A stretch of 16,865 bases of DNA from Bacteroidota bacterium (GTDB lineage Bacteria; Bacteroidota; Bacteroidia; Chitinophagales; Chitinophagaceae), in NCBI GenBank assembly GCA_023391315.1, contig JAEWBD010000286.1, positions 1-16,865 on the forward strand. The letters run 5' to 3'. Shown here one piece after another: positions 1 to 6,734 of the stretch (positions are counted from its first letter, which is position 1; each line of letters opens with the position of its first letter). Below the pieces are notes generated by a model. It had not been told where the DNA came from and searched no databases. It was given only the letters and a program-made list of their open reading frames with translations. Both the position numbers and the translations under genes were made by a program.

Positions 1-636
1 TTTTTGAGGAGAATCAATATCGCCGTTCCCAAAAATGGGAATATGTATGCGCGGGTTGTTTTTTACTTCAGCAATCAATCGCCAGTCGGCTTCGCCTTTA
101 TATAGCTGGCTGCGCGTTCTGCCATGAATGGATAAAGCTTTTATGCCCACCTCCTGCAGGCGTTCCGCCACCTCAACAATATTCCTGCTCTCTTCATCCC
201 AACCCAATCTTGTTTTAACAGTAACGGGCAGCGACGTTGAATTAACGCAGGCTTTTGTTAACCGCTCCATCAGATCAATATCTTTTAAAACGGCAGCGCC
301 GGCGCCTTTACTCACCACTTTTTTTACAGGGCAGCCAAAATTTATATCCAGCAGGTCAGGGTTTACTGCATCAACAATTTTGGCACTCATGGCCATTGCT
401 TCTTCATCGCCGCCAAAAATTTGTATGCCGATTGGTTTTTCGTAATCAAACACATCAAGCTTCTGCCTGCTTTTTATGGCATCGCGAATTAAGCCTTCGC
501 TGGAAATAAATTCAGTGTACATTAAATCAGCGCCATTGTCTTTGCACACAGCGCGAAAAGGCGGGTCGCTCACATCTTCCATTGGCGCCAGCAGCAAAGG
601 AAAATCAGGTAATGTTATATTGCCGATTGAAATCAT
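1..636 (-). CDS. dusB: tRNA-dihydrouridine synthase, partial (3' end beyond window)
   Basis: Flavin-dependent reduction of uridine to dihydrouridine in the tRNA D-loop; cytosolic. I translated the minus strand from ATG at 636; 212 codons stay open to base 1, so the C-terminal part is missing. Visible family marks are APMEDVSD near residue 17 (FMN barrel start), NFGCPVKKV with the catalytic Cys at 102, VKTRLGW with the FMN-binding Lys at 141, HGRTR at 171-175, and IFGNGDI at 201-207 near the cut. These are typical of the DusB/Dus family of Bacteroidota; the B-type assignment is by resemblance. No in-frame start lies upstream before the divergent gene. It is divergently oriented from the CPBP protease, with 84 bp between start codons. 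Confidence 0.93.
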   Translation of the reverse strand, partial: MISIGNITLPDFPLLLAPMEDVSDPPFRAVCKDNGADLMYTEFISSEGLIRDAIKSRQKLDVFDYEKPIGIQIFGGDEEAMAMSAKIVDAVNPDLLDINFGCPVKKVVSKGAGAAVLKDIDLMERLTKACVNSTSLPVTVKTRLGWDEESRNIVEVAERLQEVGIKALSIHGRTRSQLYKGEADWRLIAEVKNNPRIHIPIFGNGDIDSPQK

Positions 637-658
637 TAATACCGGTTCTTGTAAATAA

Positions 659-691
659 TTGGAGCCGTGTCGTGCTGCTCCTATAAATTTG
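659..691 (+). promoter_or_regulatory. candidate sigma-ABfr-type promoter for the CPBP protease gene
   Basis: TTG at 659-661, a 22-nt spacer and TAAATTTG at 684-691, an exact match to the Bacteroidota -7 consensus TAnnTTTG. Transcription would begin near 700 and leave a leader of about 20 nt before ATG 721. This also argues against the upstream GTG 667 as start. Confidence 0.45.
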
Positions 692-720
692 AAGCAACAA
701 AATTAAGCTATAGAAATTTT

Positions 721-1656
721 ATGTTTGATTATGATGCCCAACGCCCACGATATAACCCGTGGTCTCAGCTTTCAATCTTATTATTGCTTTGCGGTTTTGG
801 GCTCATTGCCGGAAGCGTAGTAAGTTTTCTCATTGCCGATGCTGTTTTACATGTGCCTCTGCAGCAACTGCCCGATGCTTTAAAGAATGCAAAAAATGCA
901 AACCTTTCAAGGCTTATGCAATTTGTAAGCACATTTTTCTTTATGGCGCTGCCTGCCTTCATTTTTGCCAGGATAATAAACAAACAGCCTTTTAAATATA
1001 TTGGATTTAATGGCGCTATCAGCGGTAAACAGGTTTTTTTTATTGTGGGTATTATGTTCATGGGCTTGTATGTGAGTGAAATGCTGGGCACAGTAAACGA
1101 GGTGATCCCCATTTCCAAAACGGCTGAAGATTATTTTAAAGCGCTGGAAAATGAATATAACCAGGAAATGATGGCAATAGCCAGCATGAAATCTGTGCAG
1201 GATTATCTCGTATCGCTTGTAATGATTGCCTTGCTGCCTGCCATTTTTGAAGAGATGTTATTCCGGGGGGCGCTTCAGCCGGTTATGATCAATCTTTCAA
1301 AAAATGTTTTTATTGGTATTTTTCTCACCAGCTTTTTGTTTAGCGCTATTCATATATCCTACTATGGTTTTTTACCAAGGCTGGCTTTAGGGTTAATGAT
1401 TGGTTATGTGTTCTATCTCAGTAAAAATTTATGGCTGTCATCTATAACCCATTTTTTGTATAATGCTTTTGGCGTGTCGCAGATGTACGTTTTAAGCATG
1501 CGGGGGCAATTAACGCCGGAAGCTATGAACGCCAATAATACACCTTTAATATATGGCCTGCTTGCGGCCGTATCTGTAATCATCATATTTCGCTATTTTA
1601 AGAAAGAAAGTGAAGTGGTTATTTCAATGTATAACTTTCATAAAAAGAAATTTTAA
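721..1656 (+). CDS. CPBP (CAAX/Abi-type) family intramembrane metalloprotease
   Basis: Predicted multi-pass inner-membrane protein of 311 residues. All three signature motifs of the CPBP (Rce1/Abi, PF02517) family are present: EEMLFR with Glu177-Glu178 and Arg182, FSAIH with His211, and HFLYN with His244 and Asn248. These residues form the glutamate-dependent active site in Rce1-like proteases. Hydrophobic segments occur around 18-45, 68-85, 105-122, 163-176, 197-212, 219-233 and near the C-terminus. ATG 721 was chosen because it follows a good -7 box at 684-691; an in-frame GTG at 667 would add 18 non-hydrophobic residues and lies upstream of that box. Its substrate is unknown; bacterial members include bacteriocin-immunity and signalling proteases. 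It is convergent with the antiporter gene, with only 8 bp between stop codons. Confidence 0.88.
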   Translation: MFDYDAQRPRYNPWSQLSILLLLCGFGLIAGSVVSFLIADAVLHVPLQQLPDALKNAKNANLSRLMQFVSTFFFMALPAFIFARIINKQPFKYIGFNGAISGKQVFFIVGIMFMGLYVSEMLGTVNEVIPISKTAEDYFKALENEYNQEMMAIASMKSVQDYLVSLVMIALLPAIFEEMLFRGALQPVMINLSKNVFIGIFLTSFLFSAIHISYYGFLPRLALGLMIGYVFYLSKNLWLSSITHFLYNAFGVSQMYVLSMRGQLTPEAMNANNTPLIYGLLAAVSVIIIFRYFKKESEVVISMYNFHKKKF

Positions 1657-1664
1657 AAGATGGC

Positions 1665-3275
1665 TCAGCCATAATAATCTGAGTCATAAATTTCAAGTTT
1701 AAGCCTTGTTTCCTCAAGGTCTAATTCGCGTTCAATTTTGCGTAAAATTTCTTCGCTGGCACCTCCTTTTTTGTGCATCTGCTGAATGGTTTGGCGTTCC
1801 ACTTTAAGCAGGTCAATCTGCAGTTGTGAATATTCATTAAAAACATTTCCGGCCAGCATTTTACCCTTACCAAAATAATTGGCAGGCAAATCTGTTTTCT
1901 GCAAACGGTTATATTTCACTTCATACTTGCTTTTAATATTATCGAGCAAATCTTCCTGCACCAGCGATAAATTATCTTCAATATAACTGATGGCAGTTTT
2001 TACAACAGTATTGCGCACATCGTATTCTTCGGCGACTAACGAATAGGGTTCAATCTTCAGCTTCCGCACAATCCATTTTAAACTGCCGCCCAGCAATAAA
2101 AGTGTAATAAGAATTACGCAGAACGACAGGTAAATAATAAGCTCCCTGTTTTTAAAATTTTCACCGCTTGCCAGTATTACCGGCAAGCCCAATGCCGCAG
2201 CCATTGATACCACACCACGCATGCCGGCCCATCCGAATATTACCATATTGCGTGAATCAAACGGCTCGTTTTCGCGTATGCGTTTGCTTAATATTCCGGG
2301 CATTAAAGCGGCGGGAATAACCCAAATGAACCTTACCAGTATTACAACGGCACTTATAATAATCGCAGAAAGGGCAAGCGTTTGCCAGGGATAATCGTTT
2401 ATACCTTTTATTACATCACGCAACTGCAAACCAATGAGAATAAAAACCAATGCATTTAAAATAAAAATAACCGCCTGCCATACAGAGTAAGCCATTATCC
2501 GGCTTTCATTGCTGAATATTTCAGCGGAACGGAAAGAAAGGTAAAGCCCCGTAGTTACAACTGCCAATACACCCGAAACTTCAAAATGTTCTGCTATTAA
2601 ATAAGATGCGAAAGGCGTAAGAAAAGAAAGGGTAACTTCTAATACAGGATCACAAAAAAACTTTTTATGAATGAGGTAAATAATATAAGCGATAAAAAGG
2701 CCTATAGCTATGCCGCATCCGGAAACCCATAGAAAATTTAATCCTGCTTTCCATAATACAAATTCCGTAGTTACAGCCGCCAGCGCATATTTATAAGCTA
2801 TTAGGCCACTGGCATCATTCACAAGGCTTTCGCCTTCAAGTATGGCGGTTATACGCGGCTGCAGGCCAAGGCCTTTTGTAACAGAGGTTGCTGCTACAGC
2901 ATCCGGTGGGGATACAATAGCGCCTAGCAGGAATGCTTCGGGCCATGAAAGATTTTCAATTAACGCATGAGCAGCCCAGGCAACTGCCGACGTTGTAAAA
3001 AAAACCAGGCCGATAGCGGCAAGGCTTATCGGCCGTATAGCCGCTTTAAAATCGCGCCAGCTTGTATTCCAGGCTGCACTATACAATAATGGCGGCAGGA
3101 AAACAAAGAATACAACATTGGGCTTTAAAGAGATAACCGGTAAACCCGGAATAAGGCTTATCAAAATACCGGATAATACGAGCGCTATGGGTAAAGGAAA
3201 ATTAAACTTCTTACTAAGCACACCTAAAAACGTAACACCAAATAGTAAAATAATTATGACATCAACATTTTCCAT
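1665..3275 (-). CDS. Na+/H+ antiporter, CPA1 (NhaP/NHE) family
   Basis: Predicted inner-membrane monovalent cation/proton exchanger of 536 residues, a usual length for CPA1 proteins with a cytosolic tail. About 12 hydrophobic segments fill residues 5 to about 400. The ion-binding region is visible as GAIVSPPDAVAATSV (118-132, Asp125) and EGESLVNDASGL (147-158) with the Asn153-Asp154 pair that carries protons and Na+ in this family. The last roughly 130 residues are charged and helical (Glu/Lys/Leu rich), as in the 'Na+/H+ antiporter' TIGR00831-like group. Start ATG 3275 begins directly with a hydrophobic helix, as expected. The likely role is pH and sodium homeostasis. The family call is firm; the transported ion (Na+, K+ or Li+) is not readable from sequence. 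Confidence 0.93.
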   Translation of the reverse strand: MENVDVIIILLFGVTFLGVLSKKFNFPLPIALVLSGILISLIPGLPVISLKPNVVFFVFLPPLLYSAAWNTSWRDFKAAIRPISLAAIGLVFFTTSAVAWAAHALIENLSWPEAFLLGAIVSPPDAVAATSVTKGLGLQPRITAILEGESLVNDASGLIAYKYALAAVTTEFVLWKAGLNFLWVSGCGIAIGLFIAYIIYLIHKKFFCDPVLEVTLSFLTPFASYLIAEHFEVSGVLAVVTTGLYLSFRSAEIFSNESRIMAYSVWQAVIFILNALVFILIGLQLRDVIKGINDYPWQTLALSAIIISAVVILVRFIWVIPAALMPGILSKRIRENEPFDSRNMVIFGWAGMRGVVSMAAALGLPVILASGENFKNRELIIYLSFCVILITLLLLGGSLKWIVRKLKIEPYSLVAEEYDVRNTVVKTAISYIEDNLSLVQEDLLDNIKSKYEVKYNRLQKTDLPANYFGKGKMLAGNVFNEYSQLQIDLLKVERQTIQQMHKKGGASEEILRKIERELDLEETRLKLEIYDSDYYG

Positions 3276-3462
3276 GTTTTAAAAATAACAATCTTGCTGA
3301 ATTATTTGGAGATGGCCAATAGATTTGAACTAATGAAAGTTTAAAGAAGTATTTATAAACCCAATAGTTTAACCAGGTTCAGGATAGGATTAATTTGTGG
3401 CCCGCCTTTCGGAGGCGCATTCAAAATCATTTGTTTAATCCGAATTAACGATACGACTGAGC

Positions 3463-3476
3463 AATTTCCGGAAATT
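3463..3476. repeat. 14-bp perfect palindrome in the 3276-3479 spacer
   Basis: AATTTCCGGAAATT reads the same on both strands and sits 4 bp past the stop of the small unknown gene. There is no T-run beside it, so it is not a convincing terminator. The same spacer has a small stem-loop at 3403-3417 (CGCCT/AGGCG). I see no coding sequence in the rest of 3276-3479. Confidence 0.4.
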
Positions 3477-3479
3477 ACT

Positions 3480-3812
3480 TTACAGGCTTTTAAGTTCGCT
3501 TAAAGTTTTATCGCCAAGTGCCAATATAATTTCGGCATCCCTGCAGCAGTAAAGTGTTTTTTCTTCTTCTTTTGACACTTCCATAAACAAAGACGGGCTT
3601 TTACTGAATAATATCTGCAGCGTAATTATGTTATCGAGAAAAGCAAAAAAAGGGGAAGGCATGGTGGCATAATATACTGTTCCGCCGGGTTTAATTGTAT
3701 TGGAAGCGAGAAACAGATTGCCATTTTTGTTTTCAAAAAGCTCAATGTAAATAAGCGGTGTATCAATTAATTTTTTCACAGGTATAAGATCTTTTCGTTC
3801 GGCTATTAGCAT
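3480..3812 (-). CDS. hypothetical protein, 110 aa
   Basis: I do not recognise this protein. It is a small soluble-looking alpha/beta protein. The first half (IPVKKLIDTPLIYIELFENK) suggests beta strands, the middle has a PSPFFAFLDNIITL hydrophobic stretch, and the end (residues about 80-110) is acidic and helical with a Cys-Cys pair. No signal peptide or DNA-binding helix-turn-helix is apparent. ATG 3812 is preferred over an in-frame TTG at 3830, because a TAGTTTTG box (3828-3835) that fits the -7 consensus overlaps the TTG. The gene is divergent from the arginine operon and shares a 260-bp upstream region with it, including the palindrome at 3857-3872, so a regulatory link is possible but unproven. 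Codon use resembles the neighbouring genes. Confidence 0.6.
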   Translation of the reverse strand: MLIAERKDLIPVKKLIDTPLIYIELFENKNGNLFLASNTIKPGGTVYYATMPSPFFAFLDNIITLQILFSKSPSLFMEVSKEEEKTLYCCRDAEIILALGDKTLSELKSL

Positions 3813-3856
3813 GGTTTCGGTTTCAAGCAAAACTATTTTTCACATTATTAAATCCC

Positions 3857-3872
3857 TGTGTCAAATGACACA
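3857..3872. promoter_or_regulatory. 16-bp inverted repeat, candidate operator
   Basis: TGTGTCA-AA-TGACACA is a perfect 7-bp inverted repeat with a 2-bp centre, a shape typical of a dimeric regulator's site. It lies 45 bp upstream of the small gene's ATG and about 145 bp upstream of the candidate arginine-operon promoter. I cannot tell which gene it serves or which protein binds it. Confidence 0.4.
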
Positions 3873-4001
3873 AAAGACTTTAGTGTAAGTAGTAAACCTC
3901 GGGCAATAAGCTAACAACCATTAGCACACGCTCATTTATTCTACAAAAAATTTAACGCGTTTATATTTTAAACATTACTAATTTTACGCCCTCAAAAAAT
4001 A

Positions 4002-4033
4002 TTGGTTCACAATTTTATATTGAACTAACGTTG
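4002..4033 (+). promoter_or_regulatory. candidate promoter of the arginine operon
   Basis: TTG at 4002-4004, a 21-nt spacer and TAACGTTG at 4026-4033 (7 of 8 matches to TAnnTTTG). The spacing is within the 19-23 nt usual for Bacteroidota primary-sigma promoters. A start near 4040 would place the arginine-rich leader ORF (4079) about 40 nt into the transcript. Confidence 0.35.
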
Positions 4034-4067
4034 AAAAAGAACACAACACATAACAACATACATGTTT

Positions 4068-4086
4068 CTCATCATATCATGATGAG
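4068..4086 (+). promoter_or_regulatory. inverted repeat covering the leader-peptide start
   Basis: CTCATCAT-ATC-ATGATGAG is a perfect 8-bp inverted repeat with a 3-nt loop. Both candidate ATG codons of the leader ORF (4079 and 4082) lie in its right arm. It would hide the start in RNA, or serve as a DNA operator. Confidence 0.5.
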
Positions 4087-4144
4087 TGTTGGTTTATTGC
4101 CGAACCCGTTTTGCTTCCGCCTTGTGCGACGACCGAGAATTTGA
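4079..4144 (+). CDS. arginine-rich leader peptide of the arg operon (21 aa)
   Basis: A short ORF runs ATG-ATG-AGT to TGA at 4142-4144. The peptide begins MMSVGLLPNPF and ends CFRLVRRPRI: four of its last eight residues are Arg, two of them in tandem (CGC, CGA-CGA and AGA codons). It lies 82 nt before the GNAT start, downstream of a candidate promoter and upstream of a stem-loop at 4174-4192. This is the arrangement expected of a ribosome-mediated attenuator, in which scarce charged Arg-tRNA stalls the ribosome and changes folding or termination downstream. The ORF and its Arg content are seen directly. Its function is inferred from position in front of a complete arginine pathway. No classical T-run terminator follows, so the mechanism is open. 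Confidence 0.6.
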   Translation: MMSVGLLPNPFCFRLVRRPRI

Positions 4145-4173
4145 TATCCCCCCGCCACATGCAGCCTTGCAGT

Positions 4174-4192
4174 CGTGTAAAACAGTTACACG
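4174..4192 (+). promoter_or_regulatory. stem-loop in the arg operon leader
   Basis: CGTGTAA-AACAG-TTACACG gives a perfect 7-bp stem with a 5-nt loop, 29 nt after the leader ORF stop and 34 nt before the GNAT GTG. The T-run (4205-4209) is 12 nt downstream, too far for a standard intrinsic terminator. GTCGT (4172-4176) in its left arm can instead pair with ACGAC (4129-4133), which spans the tandem Arg codons of the leader ORF. That offers a possible alternative fold. Confidence 0.45.
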
Positions 4193-4226
4193 TAAACAAC
4201 ATCATTTTTATAATAAGCAAATCAAA

Positions 4227-4955
4227 GTGGAACAAAATCAAAATATTATAGTACGTATAGCCAATAGTGGAGATGCAGACTACGCAGAAACCATTACCAA
4301 CGAAATGGAAGCAAGCGCCCAGGCAAGAGGTACCGGCATTGCTAAGCGCAGCCCGCAATACATTATTTTAAAAATGATAGAAGGCAAGGCGGTTATTGCA
4401 TTTACAAAAGATGGCACCTGGGTTGGCTTTTGTTATATTGAAGAATGGAGTCATGGCGAGTTTGTTGCCAACAGCGGGCTTATCGTATCACCGGCTTTCA
4501 GAAAAACCGGCGTTGCAAAACAGATAAAGAAAAAAATATTCGAGCTCTCAAGACAGAAATACCCGAAAGCAAAAATATTTGGGTTAACCACCGGCCTTGC
4601 TGTAATGAAGATAAACAGCGACCTCGGTTACGAACCTGTTACTTACAGTGAACTCACACAGGACGAAACATTCTGGGCCGGCTGTAAAAGCTGCGTTAAC
4701 TACGATATCCTTATGATGAAAGAGCGCAAGAATTGCATGTGCACTGCTATGTTATACGATCCTGCCGATCATTACGAGCCGCAGGAAACCAAAGAACATT
4801 TTAAGGAAAAAAGCGAAGTGTATGCAAGGCTTTTGCGCAGGAAGAAAAACCGTTTTCTGAAAGCCTTTCAAAAAAAAGATAAGCAAAAGCCTGAAGTAAA
4901 AGAACAAAAAAAGCGACGTTCGCTTGTTTCCATGTTCTCCATAATTTTTTCATGA
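4227..4955 (+). CDS. argA: GNAT N-acyltransferase, probable N-acyl(acetyl/succinyl)glutamate synthase
   Basis: Likely first enzyme of the pathway, moving an acyl group from acyl-CoA to glutamate. The GNAT fold is shown by VSPAFRKTGVAKQI (about 87-100), the CoA-binding R-x-x-G-x-A loop, preceded by strand GFCYIEEW (67-74). Its placement directly before argG resembles the GNAT-argG-argC order I recall from Bacteroides, where this protein is thought to supply N-acylglutamate; the acyl donor is not decided here. Four cysteines, C153-x2-C156 and C170-x-C172, could bind a metal or form disulfides. After about residue 185 there is an unusual lysine/arginine-rich tail to residue 242. GTG 4227 is the only standard start that fits the domain; the longer frame back to 4086 overlaps the leader ORF and stem-loop and encodes nothing GNAT-like. 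Confidence 0.8.
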   Translation: MEQNQNIIVRIANSGDADYAETITNEMEASAQARGTGIAKRSPQYIILKMIEGKAVIAFTKDGTWVGFCYIEEWSHGEFVANSGLIVSPAFRKTGVAKQIKKKIFELSRQKYPKAKIFGLTTGLAVMKINSDLGYEPVTYSELTQDETFWAGCKSCVNYDILMMKERKNCMCTAMLYDPADHYEPQETKEHFKEKSEVYARLLRRKKNRFLKAFQKKDKQKPEVKEQKKRRSLVSMFSIIFS

Positions 4956-4992
4956 GAACTTTTTGGCCACCGGCTTCAGCATAAGCATTAAG

Positions 4993-5012
4993 CACGGTTG
5001 TGTCACTCCCTT
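4993..5012 (-). repeat. dispersed repeat, short ('empty') copy
   Basis: On the minus strand this reads AAGGGAGTGACACAACCGTG. The same 20 bases occur at 15813-15852, split there by a 20-bp palindrome. It fills part of the GNAT-argG spacer (4956-5069). I see no gene in that spacer. Confidence 0.6.
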
Positions 5013-5069
5013 GTACAGTATATCATTATTCAGCATAATTTATAAAGCAAAACATATTCCAACAACCTG

Positions 5070-6308
5070 ATGTCATTAACTACCAATAATCAACAACCTA
5101 ACAACTCCGCTTTAGTGGATAGCAGCGCCATTGTTCTCGGTTTTTCCGGCGGCCTCGATACTTCTTTTTGTGTAAAATATTTAGGAGAAGATAAAGGGTA
5201 CGATGTGCACAGCATTATCGTAAACACGGGCGGCTTCAGCGAAGATGAATTAAAGAATATAGAAAAACACGCTTATAAACTTGGCGTAAAAACACACACA
5301 ACAATTGATGCCGTAAAAGGCTATTATGACCGCATTATCAAATACCTCGTTTTTGGAAATGTATTAAAAAATAATACCTATCCTTTGAGCGTAAGCGCAG
5401 AAAGGTTAGTACAGGCATTACACATTGCAGACCATGTGAAAGCTATGGGTGCAAAAGCAGTTGCGCATGGCAGCACCGGCGCCGGCAACGACCAGGTGCG
5501 TTTTGATATGGTGTTTCATATAATGATACCAGAAGTTGAAATTATAACCCCAATACGCGATTTAAAACTCAGCCGCGAAGAAGAGATTGAATACCTGAAA
5601 AACAAAGGTGTTGACATGAATTTTGAAAAAGCGGCATATTCAATCAACAAAGGCTTATGGGGCACCAGTGTTGGCGGAAAAGAAACATTAAAAAGCAAAG
5701 GCATTTTACCCGAAGAAGCCTGGCCAACGCAGGTATCAAAACACGATAATGAAGAAGTAAAGCTTCATTTTGAAAAAGGTGAACTCACTGCCGTGAATGA
5801 TAAAACGTTTAACCATCCATCAGAAGCTATTCAATATTTGCAAACTATTGCAGGCGCGTATGGCATTGGCAGGGATATACATGTGGGTGATACCATCATT
5901 GGTATAAAAGGCCGTGTGGGTTTTGAAGCAGCTGCGCCAATGGTAATTTTAAAAGCGCATCACGCATTGGAAAAACATGTACTTACCAAATGGCAGTTGA
6001 GCTGGAAAGATAACATCGCTAATTTCTACGGCAACTGGCTGCATGAAGGACAAATTCTTGATCCTGTAATGCGTGATATAGAAGCCTTCCTGCAAAGCTC
6101 GCAACAGAATGTAACGGGCGATGTATTTGTGCAATTGATGCCTTACCGTTTTCAAATTATCGGCATAGAAAGTGAGCACGATTTAATGAACAGTAAGTTT
6201 GGAAAATATGGTGAAATGAATACAGGCTTTACCGGTGAAGACGTGCGTGGTTTCAGTAAAATTTTTGGTAACCAAACAGCGATGTACCATTTTTTAAATA
6301 AGGCGTAA
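5070..6308 (+). CDS. argG: argininosuccinate synthase
   Basis: Joins citrulline and aspartate using ATP to make argininosuccinate; cytosolic. The N-terminal ATP pyrophosphatase loop is seen as FSGGLDTS (25-32), followed by NTGGF (52-56) and HGSTGAGNDQVRFD around 133-146, a characteristic citrulline/aspartate-binding segment. The length, 412 residues, is near the family norm of about 400, with an extra 15 or so Asn/Gln-rich residues at the N-terminus. An internal start is not obvious, so ATG 5070 is kept. It follows the GNAT gene by 114 bp, a spacer containing a dispersed repeat. Its stop codon lies inside the first unit of a 7-nt-periodic repeat. Placing argG second in the operon, ahead of earlier pathway steps, recalls the Bacteroides arrangement. 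Confidence 0.97.
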   Translation: MSLTTNNQQPNNSALVDSSAIVLGFSGGLDTSFCVKYLGEDKGYDVHSIIVNTGGFSEDELKNIEKHAYKLGVKTHTTIDAVKGYYDRIIKYLVFGNVLKNNTYPLSVSAERLVQALHIADHVKAMGAKAVAHGSTGAGNDQVRFDMVFHIMIPEVEIITPIRDLKLSREEEIEYLKNKGVDMNFEKAAYSINKGLWGTSVGGKETLKSKGILPEEAWPTQVSKHDNEEVKLHFEKGELTAVNDKTFNHPSEAIQYLQTIAGAYGIGRDIHVGDTIIGIKGRVGFEAAAPMVILKAHHALEKHVLTKWQLSWKDNIANFYGNWLHEGQILDPVMRDIEAFLQSSQQNVTGDVFVQLMPYRFQIIGIESEHDLMNSKFGKYGEMNTGFTGEDVRGFSKIFGNQTAMYHFLNKA

Positions 6309-6365
6309 GGGTTAGGGTATAAAGGTTAAGGCTTTACGCCCTTCACCTTATACCTTCTGCCTAAA
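6303..6365. repeat. 7-nt-periodic inverted repeat, argG-cupin spacer
   Basis: Nine consecutive 7-nt units. The first half is purine-rich (GCGTAAG, GGTTAGG, GGTTAAG) and the second half is its complement type (ACCTTAT, ACCTTCT), so the transcript can fold on itself. The argG stop codon is in the first unit. Confidence 0.6.
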
Positions 6366-6371
6366 ATTATC

Positions 6372-6734
6372 ATGCAGGTTCTGAATAAACATACTGCTTT
6401 GCATCATTATAAATGGGGAAATGATTGTGACGGATGGGTTTTTGTTGACACAGATGCATTATCTGTAAAACAGGAATTAATGCCGGCGAATACTGCAGAA
6501 AGTTTACATTATCATAAAAATGCACAGCAGTTCTTTTTTATATTGAAAGGAAATGCAACATTTGAGGTGGAAGGGCAAATTTTTTCAGTAAAAGAAAATG
6601 AAGGCTTTCATATTCCGGCTGGCAAAAAGCATCGCATTGTAAATAATGCAAATACTGATCTTGAATTTATATTAAGCGCTCAGCCTTCAACTAATAACGA
6701 TAGATTTAATTGTTTTGAACATGAAGAAAATTAA
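6372..6734 (+). CDS. cupin domain-containing protein
   Basis: A single-domain cupin of 120 residues. Motif 1 is seen as LHYHKNAQQFFFILKG (His46, His48, with Gln52/53 where many cupins have Glu), and motif 2 as GFHIPAGKKHRIVN (78-91, His87). The three histidines make a metal site likely. Its substrate or ligand is unknown. The gene lies between argG and argC on the same strand, and its last 14 bp overlap the start of argC, which suggests coupled translation and a real operon member rather than a chance neighbour. Small cupins of this type often bind or isomerise small acids and sugars; here a sensing, detoxifying or accessory role in arginine metabolism is only a guess. The family call is firm, the function is not. 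Confidence 0.85.
   Translation: MQVLNKHTALHHYKWGNDCDGWVFVDTDALSVKQELMPANTAESLHYHKNAQQFFFILKGNATFEVEGQIFSVKENEGFHIPAGKKHRIVNNANTDLEFILSAQPSTNNDRFNCFEHEEN

Noticed and set aside
667..720. GTG 667 as the CPBP protease start
   Set aside because: It lies before the TAnnTTTG box at 684-691, and the added residues are not typical of the family.
1660..1672. ATGGCT-C-AGCCAT palindrome between the convergent protease and antiporter genes as a terminator
   Set aside because: Only a 6-bp stem with a 1-nt centre, overlaps the antiporter stop codon and has no T-run.
4174..4209. Classical intrinsic terminator in the arg leader
   Set aside because: The T-run is 12 nt beyond the 7-bp stem and the stem is only moderately stable; kept only as a regulatory stem-loop.
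4086..4226. Upstream extension of the GNAT reading frame to GTG 4086
   Set aside because: The 47 extra residues are not GNAT-like, and the stretch overlaps the leader ORF in another frame and the stem-loop at 4174-4192; GTG 4227 matches the expected N-terminus.
4077..4358. 93-codon minus-strand frame across the arg leader and the GNAT start
   Set aside because: Antisense to well-supported features, with no family resemblance.
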